Shown in pieces: positions 5,920-10,155 of a DNA stretch of 10,155 bases. Within the stretch, counting starts at the first letter, position 1. Each line of letters begins with the position of its first letter. Position numbers and translations under genes: made by a program. The stretch covers positions 1 to 10,155 of the forward strand of contig CANQDB010000047.1 in NCBI GenBank assembly GCA_947591175.1. Reading direction: 5' to 3'. The notes under the pieces were generated by a model that was not told where the DNA came from, ran no database searches, and worked only from the letters and a program-made list of their open reading frames with translations. The stretch comes from an uncultured Bacilli bacterium. Its GTDB lineage: Bacteria; Bacillota_I; Bacilli_A; RF39; UBA660.

Positions 5920-6432
5920 ATGATGGATTTTTTATATGCACTTCGTTCTTTCGATGGTTTTTGGTATTATTTAACGGCTATTATTTGTGTAATTTTAATT
6001 ATGGCGGTGTTAGGATTTTTAATGGAACGCTCTCAAATGATGGCTGAAAAAGAAATGGAAGATGAGTTGTCTTCGAAAGAAGATAGTACTCCTTTGATGA
6101 ATGCTACATCTAATGCTCCCGTTCAAGATGTTTTACAAACTACGCCTAAGGGATCCAATGTTTTAGATCTATCTAGTAGTGGTCCTGTTAATAATAGTGC
6201 TCCTACTAATGTTAGTGCTCCTCAGCAGGTTATTGGTGCACCAATACAAAGTGTACCTAATCTAGAGCCTCTTGTTGCCCCAACTCCAGTAGTAGAACCT
6301 ACACAAAGTGCTCCAGTAATTCCAACTTTAGTAACCGATTCTACACCTCCATCTAATGGTTTAGATGATACTAAAGCACCACTTATTTTAGAATTAAGTT
6401 CAGGGGATAATTCGAACCAAGAAAAAATGTAA
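5920..6432 (+). CDS. Single-pass membrane protein with low-complexity P/S/T/N tail
   Basis: An unrecognised protein of 170 residues. One membrane helix lies at about 14-36 (YYLTAIICVILIMAVLGFLM), followed by an acidic, methionine-rich helix (MMAEKEMEDEL) and then about 110 residues rich in Pro, Ser, Thr, Asn and Val, with recurring NAP, SAP and PTP steps, likely disordered. With only a short uncharged N-terminus and ER after the helix, the tail is probably cytoplasmic, but orientation is uncertain. Two adjacent ATG codons (5920 and 5923) are possible starts; GAGGGTGA at 5911-5918 is better spaced for 5923. A hairpin overlaps its last codons. Function cannot be inferred; the low-complexity tail would suit a scaffold or tether. 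Confidence 0.75.
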   Translation: MMDFLYALRSFDGFWYYLTAIICVILIMAVLGFLMERSQMMAEKEMEDELSSKEDSTPLMNATSNAPVQDVLQTTPKGSNVLDLSSSGPVNNSAPTNVSAPQQVIGAPIQSVPNLEPLVAPTPVVEPTQSAPVIPTLVTDSTPPSNGLDDTKAPLILELSSGDNSNQEKM

Positions 6433-6446
6433 AAGTGTTTTCTTGG
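6417..6446 (+). terminator. Hairpin at the end of the tail protein gene
   Basis: CCAAGAAAA (6417-6425) and TTTTCTTGG (6438-6446) form a perfect 9-bp stem around a 12-base loop that contains the TAA stop. No U run follows, so it could be a weak terminator or simply insulate the cdaA promoter beginning at 6448. Confidence 0.4.
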
Positions 6447-6447
6447 G

Positions 6448-6476
6448 TTTACGAAGTTATCCTTTTTTGATATAAT
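6448..6476 (+). promoter_or_regulatory. Promoter of the cdaA-cdaR operon
   Basis: TTTACG (6448-6453), exactly 17 bases, TATAAT (6471-6476) preceded by TGA, an extended -10. The leader to the cdaA ATG would be about 38 bases and includes a 10-codon reading frame. Confidence 0.7.
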
Positions 6477-6510
6477 AAAAAACACAAGAGTAAAAAGGAA
6501 TTGAAAGAAG

Positions 6511-6543
6511 ATGAAGATTTATGACGTTAGAAAGTATCGTTGA
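6511..6543 (+). CDS. Possible 10-codon leader peptide overlapping the cdaA start
   Basis: ATG at 6511 opens MKIYDVRKYR and a TGA at 6541-6543. An AGGA at 6496-6499 lies about 11 bases before it, a better Shine-Dalgarno match than anything in front of the cdaA ATG at 6521. The frame overlaps the first codons of cdaA in another phase. It may couple or dampen cdaA translation, or be chance. Confidence 0.25.
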   Translation: MKIYDVRKYR

Positions 6544-7345
6544 TTTATTGAAGAAAATATTAGATATCTCTCTTTTATGGGTGATGTTTTACTATATCTT
6601 GAAAAATATCAGGAGCAATGTAAAATTAACTTTGTTGTTTAAGGGAGTCTTTTTGATTATTGTTTTGAAAGTAGTGAGTACTTGGTTAGGACTTCAGACG
6701 ATTGGACTATTGTTAGAGTACGTCGTGATGTGGGGCCCACTTGCTTTAATTATTATCTTTCAACCAGAAATTAGAACGGTTTTGGAACAATTGGGTAGAA
6801 CACAATTGTTAGGTAGACACAAGACTTTAACAGTCGATGAAAGAGAACGCCTTGTCTATGAGATTGTCCAAGCTGCGGATTATTTGAGAAAATCACGGAT
6901 TGGGGCTTTAATTGTCATCGAGCGTGATACCAGTTTAGGTAATTATATCGAAAAGGCTAAAAAGATTTATGCAGATTTATCTAGTGAACTATTGATATCT
7001 ATATTCTTCCCTAATAACCCTCTTCACGATGGAGGTGTCATTATTCAAGGTGACCGTATTACTTGTGCTGGAGCAGTGTTTCCAACTAGTAATAATGCCA
7101 AGGCTAACAAGCGCCTTGGAACTAGACATAGAGCGGCTTTAGGACTTGCGGAAGAGACAGATGCTATTGTGCTTGTCGTTTCCGAAGAAACAGGAAGAGT
7201 ATCGATTGCGGTAAAAGGAGAATTATTCTATAATTTGTCACTCGACGATGTACGTATGATGTTAATCGATGAACTTCGACCAAAACAAGATTCATTTGAA
7301 GAAGATATGTTAGAAGAGGATGAGGTTTATGAAGAAGATAAGTAG
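6521..7345 (+). CDS. cdaA: Membrane diadenylate cyclase CdaA (c-di-AMP synthase)
   Basis: CdaA joins two ATP into the essential second messenger c-di-AMP, which controls potassium and osmolyte balance and cell-wall state. The protein has 274 residues, the normal length. Three membrane helices lie at about 13-30, 38-56 and 61-80, followed by the FQPEIRTVLEQLGR linker and the DAC domain (about 105-250). The catalytic signatures are L168-H-D170-G-G172 (usually DGA) and G200-T-R202-H-R204, with the VVSEETGRVS strand after. The C-terminus is a strongly acidic tail. The start is fixed because a TGA lies in frame at 6512-6514; the ribosome site is poor (AAGAAG region). The stop overlaps the start of cdaR by 17 bases, so translation is probably coupled. 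Confidence 0.95.
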   Translation: MTLESIVDLLKKILDISLLWVMFYYILKNIRSNVKLTLLFKGVFLIIVLKVVSTWLGLQTIGLLLEYVVMWGPLALIIIFQPEIRTVLEQLGRTQLLGRHKTLTVDERERLVYEIVQAADYLRKSRIGALIVIERDTSLGNYIEKAKKIYADLSSELLISIFFPNNPLHDGGVIIQGDRITCAGAVFPTSNNAKANKRLGTRHRAALGLAEETDAIVLVVSEETGRVSIAVKGELFYNLSLDDVRMMLIDELRPKQDSFEEDMLEEDEVYEEDK

Positions 7346-8690
7346 AGGAATAGGCAAATTCTTTAAAGCAATCGGTTCCTTTTTCGATAGATGGTTAATT
7401 ACACCTATTACGAAAGGTATGTTGCGGTTATCGGATTTGTTTAAAACTAATGGTAAGAGTTTTGAAAAGTTTATTAATAATAAACAGACGTTAATCGTTA
7501 TTTCTTTGATTTTTGCATTCTTTGTATTTTTCTATGTCGATCGTAATGCCACGACGATTATAAATCAGTCCGCAGAAATTTTGTACGATCAACCAGTAAC
7601 GGCCGAATATAACGAAGAGGCCTACGTAATCGAAGGACTTCCTGAATCAGTTGATATTACGTTAATTGGAAGAAGAGCCGATATTTATTTGGCCAAACAA
7701 TATCCATCACACGAAGTATCTGTGGATTTAAGAGAATTAAAGCCTGGAACTCATAGGGTAGAACTCCATTATAAACAAGCAGTTCAATCGATTGATTACA
7801 AGTTGGATCCATCGTCTGTAACAATTGTCGTGTACGAAAAAATTTCGGAGACTAGACAACTTGATTACGATGTACTTCATAGAGATTCACTTGATCCGAA
7901 GTTAGTTATTTCCGATATTAAATTAGGTCGAAGTGACGTTATCGTCAAAGGTGCAGAGTACAAATTGCAGCAGGTTGCGACGGTAAAAGCTCTAGTCGAC
8001 ATTAACGATTTAAGTAATCCAACTGTAGGCGAAGCAAGTCTTAAAGAAGTTCCTTTAATTGCGTATGACGCTCAAGGACAACAATTAGATGTCGAAATCG
8101 TTCCAAGTACAGTCGATGCTACAATTACAATTACGTCACCTAGTAAAGAAGTTCCTGTTCAAGTAGTGCCAGTTGGTGATATCGCTTTCGGTAAATCGAT
8201 AAGTGAAATTAAGACCAATGTCAGTAGTGTGCTTATCTATGGTGAACAGAGTGTCTTAGATGGAATCGAGTATTTACCAGTTGAAATTAACGTAGAGTCT
8301 TTAGCCGAAAATAGAGAGTATAGTGTCAACTTAGTTCGTCCAAATGGTATAAGAGATATGAGTGCTAAGACGATTATTATCGATGTTACCCTCGATGAAG
8401 CGACGACTAAAGAGTTCACTAATATTCAACTTCAACCTATCAATAAAGGTGAAGGACTCGGTGCTCAAGCTGCTACTGAAGATGACGCTTATGTTACGAT
8501 TGTCGTTCGTGGAAGTAAATCCGTAATCGATGCCTTAGATCCTACTACTTTGAAGGCTGTCGTCGATTTGAGTGGACTTAAAGAAGGAACACACTCTGTA
8601 CCAGTTCAAGTTAGTGGAAGTGACTTACGCTTAACTTACGAAACTAAGACGAAGAACGTAAATATTCGTATCTTCCCAGATAGTCGTTAA
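7329..8690 (+). CDS. cdaR: CdaA regulator CdaR with YbbR repeats
   Basis: CdaR is the membrane-anchored partner that modulates CdaA activity, with YbbR domains outside the membrane. From the ATG at 7329 it has 453 residues. A membrane helix lies at about 54-70 (TLIVISLIFAFFVFFYV). Four YbbR-like units follow at roughly 80-170, 175-260, 265-350 and 360-450, each with a strand-rich pattern ending in forms such as VDLRELKPGTH and VDLSGLKEGTHSV. The 53 residues before the helix are basic and partly amphipathic, far longer than the short cytoplasmic leader I recall for Bacillus CdaR. ATG 7320 is in frame, but GAGG at 7316-7319 touches it directly and is nine bases from 7329. No glmM follows; a terminator does. 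Confidence 0.93.
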   Translation: MKKISRGIGKFFKAIGSFFDRWLITPITKGMLRLSDLFKTNGKSFEKFINNKQTLIVISLIFAFFVFFYVDRNATTIINQSAEILYDQPVTAEYNEEAYVIEGLPESVDITLIGRRADIYLAKQYPSHEVSVDLRELKPGTHRVELHYKQAVQSIDYKLDPSSVTIVVYEKISETRQLDYDVLHRDSLDPKLVISDIKLGRSDVIVKGAEYKLQQVATVKALVDINDLSNPTVGEASLKEVPLIAYDAQGQQLDVEIVPSTVDATITITSPSKEVPVQVVPVGDIAFGKSISEIKTNVSSVLIYGEQSVLDGIEYLPVEINVESLAENREYSVNLVRPNGIRDMSAKTIIIDVTLDEATTKEFTNIQLQPINKGEGLGAQAATEDDAYVTIVVRGSKSVIDALDPTTLKAVVDLSGLKEGTHSVPVQVSGSDLRLTYETKTKNVNIRIFPDSR

Positions 8691-8699
8691 AAAAATATA

Positions 8700-8731
8700 A
8701 AAAAACTTTCCCGGTTGTGGAAAGTCTTTTT
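8700..8731. terminator. Bidirectional rho-independent terminator after cdaR
   Basis: ACTTTCC (8705-8711), loop CGGTTGT, GGAAAGT (8719-8725), then a single C and T5. On the minus strand the stem is followed by a run of seven T and then further T-rich bases. It ends both cdaR and the DUF378 gene, whose stop codon lies in the T run. Confidence 0.85.
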
Positions 8732-8927
8732 ATTTGTCCCAGTCTTCAAATAGAAGTGCTATGTTGATGATACCTGCTAGACCAACAAGAATATAAACTA
8801 TTCTTGAAATGATACTACCTACACCAAAGAGGGTATCTACTAAATTAAATTCAAATAATCCAATAAGACCCCAGTTAAGTGCACCGATAATTGTTAACAC
8901 AAGACAAATCTTTTGCACTATTTTCAT
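8730..8927 (-). CDS. DUF378 family small membrane protein
   Basis: A 65-residue protein matching the DUF378 (YuzA-like) pattern, whose function is not known. The first helix at about 5-24 includes the family landmark IGALNWGLIGLF, then NLVDTLFG, and a second helix at about 38-58 (SRIVYILVGLAGIINIALL). The termini are short and charged, so it spans the membrane twice with both ends on the same side. AGGAGG lies eight bases before the ATG, a strong site. It converges on cdaR across a shared terminator and diverges from the lipoprotein gene. Members of this family are often single genes, so the context says little about function. Confidence 0.9.
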   Translation of the reverse strand: MKIVQKICLVLTIIGALNWGLIGLFEFNLVDTLFGVGSIISRIVYILVGLAGIINIALLFEDWDK

Positions 8928-8953
8928 GATTTTCCTCCTTTTTTATTCAGTAT

Positions 8954-8966
8954 TATGATAATCATA
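8954..8966. repeat. Perfect inverted repeat TATGAT-A-ATCATA, possible operator
   Basis: A 13-bp odd palindrome in the space between the divergent DUF378 and lipoprotein genes, about 25 bases upstream of the DUF378 start. It holds TGATAAT, one half of a Fur/PerR-like 7-1-7 box, but the other half does not fit well. Confidence 0.4.
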
Positions 8967-8976
8967 TTTTCAAAAA

Positions 8977-8990
8977 TTATTCATGAATAA
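8977..8990. repeat. Perfect 14-bp palindrome TTATTCATGAATAA, possible operator
   Basis: The palindrome has no central gap and covers the place where the -35 of the lipoprotein promoter should be (8984-8989). It is a reasonable dimeric regulator site for one or both divergent genes; no regulator is encoded nearby. Confidence 0.4.
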
Positions 8991-9006
8991 ATGAAAAAGG
9001 TATCCA

Positions 9007-9012
9007 TATAAT
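9007..9012 (+). promoter_or_regulatory. -10 box of the lipoprotein gene
   Basis: TATAAT at 9007-9012 with no TG extension and a poor -35 (TGAATA, 8984-8989) inside the palindrome. The poor -35 suggests either weak or activator-dependent expression. The ribosome site GGGGTGA lies at 9033-9039. Confidence 0.5.
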
Positions 9013-9044
9013 TAAATGAAAGTAAAAAATATGGGGTGAAAAAA

Positions 9045-10061
9045 ATGAAAAAAACAAAAATAATCTTTACTTTTCTTCTTACTTTGATGGTTCTTTTCTT
9101 TACAGGATGTGGAAAAGGTGGCGAAGATCAAGTCTTATCTGATTTGGAAAATAAAATAAATAAAGCTAAAGCTTATCAAGTACAGGGAACTTTAGAAATA
9201 TCAAATAACGATGATACTTATCATTACGATGTCAATGCCTCTTTTAAAGATCCGGATTTATATCGTGTAAGTCTAAGAAATCAAGCTAATAACCACGAAC
9301 AAATTATTTTAAAGAACAAGGAAGCAGTTTATGTTTTGACACCATCTTTAAATAAGAGTTTTAAATTTCAAAGTGAATGGCCTTATAATAATTCGCAAGT
9401 GTATTTGTTAAAATCGATTGTCGATGATATTAAGAACGATAGTAATCGTGATTTTGTGGAAAACGATCAAGGTTATATTTTTACGACGGCTGTCAATTAT
9501 CCTAATAATCGGAAACTTGTAAAACAAAAGGTTGTCTTAGATAAAGATTTAAATTTTAAAGAAGTTTCGGTTTTGGATGAAGGAGATATTCCTCAAATGG
9601 TGATGACATTTACTTCGATAGATTTAAATCCAACTTTTAGTGATACCTATTTCGATTTAAATGAAGCCATGAATACTTGTGTTACTTGTAAGGATATCGA
9701 AGAAAACAAGGAGACAAGTGCCATCGATGATATTATTTTCCCACTTTATTTACCAAGTGGAACTAAATTGACGGATCAAGATAAGGTCGAGAAAACAAAT
9801 GGTGAAAGGGTTATTTTAACTTTTGAAGGGGAAAAGCCATTCTTGCTAGTTGAGGAAACTGTGGATATTCCGGATGAACTTTCGATTATTCCAACTTATG
9901 GCGAACCTTATTTACTTATCGATACCGTCGGTGCTTTAGCGGATAACTCGGTTAGTTGGACGAGTGGTGGAATCGATTATTATATGGTATCAGACGTTAT
10001 GAGTCAGGACGAGTTAATCGAGGTTGCTAGAAGTGTTTCGGCAATTCCAACAATGAAATAG
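9045..10061 (+). CDS. LolA-like lipoprotein (GerS/YdcC type)
   Basis: A membrane-anchored lipoprotein of 338 residues from the ATG at 9045. The signal peptide ends with the lipobox F-T-G-C22; the -3 position is Phe rather than the usual Leu. The segment from about 30 to 205 has the LolA/RseB-like pattern of Gram-positive outer-membrane-lipoprotein-sorting homologues: KAYQVQGTLEIS, then PDLYRVSLRNQ, HEQIILKN, VYVLTPSLNKSFKFQSEWPYNNSQVYLL and a closing YFDLNEA. A C212-V-T-C215 motif forms the hinge to a C-terminal domain (about 225-338) resembling DUF4367-type modules, ending DELIEVARSV. The GTG at 9036 lies inside the GGGGTGA ribosome site and is unlikely to be the start. The function in a single-membrane cell is not established; some relatives act in spores or cell-envelope stress. 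Confidence 0.85.
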   Translation: MKKTKIIFTFLLTLMVLFFTGCGKGGEDQVLSDLENKINKAKAYQVQGTLEISNNDDTYHYDVNASFKDPDLYRVSLRNQANNHEQIILKNKEAVYVLTPSLNKSFKFQSEWPYNNSQVYLLKSIVDDIKNDSNRDFVENDQGYIFTTAVNYPNNRKLVKQKVVLDKDLNFKEVSVLDEGDIPQMVMTFTSIDLNPTFSDTYFDLNEAMNTCVTCKDIEENKETSAIDDIIFPLYLPSGTKLTDQDKVEKTNGERVILTFEGEKPFLLVEETVDIPDELSIIPTYGEPYLLIDTVGALADNSVSWTSGGIDYYMVSDVMSQDELIEVARSVSAIPTMK

Positions 10062-10083
10062 GTGCTTTTGGGCATCTTTTTTT
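10060..10083 (+). terminator. Rho-independent terminator of the lipoprotein gene
   Basis: AGGTGC (10060-10065), loop TTTTGG, GCATCT (10072-10077) with one G·U pair, then a run of seven T. The stop codon overlaps the stem. The remaining bases to 10155 are AT-rich and hold nothing I can identify. Confidence 0.85.
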
Positions 10084-10155
10084 GTTATTATTTGTTTTTT
10101 TTTACTAATTTATAGTTACCAAATATTACCAGTAGAAATTTTGTGCATTTTTTAA

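Noticed and set aside
6100..6400. Tandem repeat in the tail protein gene
   Set aside because: The Pro/Ser/Thr/Asn-rich steps recur irregularly with no fixed unit in the DNA, so this is low complexity rather than a true repeat.
9036..9044. GTG start for the lipoprotein
   Set aside because: The GTG is part of the GGGGTGA ribosome site serving the ATG at 9045, and the signal peptide is complete from there.
1..10155. TGA reassigned to tryptophan, since no intact gene ends in TGA
   Set aside because: Long genes contain no in-frame TGA and use TGG for Trp; with about ten genes, absence of TGA stops is not surprising.

Overview
The window looks like chromosomal DNA from a low-GC, single-membrane Firmicute (Bacilli or a Tenericute-like relative). 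The evidence is AT-rich sequence, strong AGGAGG-type ribosome sites, sigma-A promoters, a CdaA/CdaR pair, a DUF378 protein and a lipoprotein of the Gram-positive LolA-like type. The standard genetic code fits: long genes run without in-frame TGA. Every intact gene here ends in TAA or TAG.

Left part (1-1350, minus strand, visibly more AT-rich): a decaying accessory stretch. It holds a MazG-like house-cleaning pyrophosphohydrolase, a TatD-type nuclease pseudogene broken by a frameshift and an internal deletion, and a GNAT acetyltransferase whose C-terminus looks degraded. Just right of it is a tRNA-Thr(CGU) gene with two A·C stem mismatches. Next comes an unrecognised 312-residue minus-strand protein whose gene is flanked by a 16-bp inverted repeat.

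Middle (2500-6450): an FAD-dependent dehydrogenase (COG2509 type) and a zinc-dependent polyol-type alcohol dehydrogenase are encoded on the plus strand. The latter converges on a two-helix membrane protein gene across a shared hairpin. That membrane gene is divergent from a single-helix protein with a long low-complexity tail, and the two promoters lie back to back.

Right part (6450-10155): cdaA and cdaR overlap and form the c-di-AMP synthase operon. The usual third gene, glmM, is absent and a terminator follows cdaR. A small DUF378 membrane protein (minus) and a LolA-like lipoprotein (plus) diverge from a region with two perfect inverted repeats.

Most of the window is ordinary core or hypothetical content. 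I see no convincing new multi-gene system, CRISPR array or mobile element. The points most worth a second look are the tRNA mismatches, the flanking inverted repeat, the CdaA/CdaR peculiarities, the uniform TGn-extended -10 promoters and the palindromes near 8960-8990.
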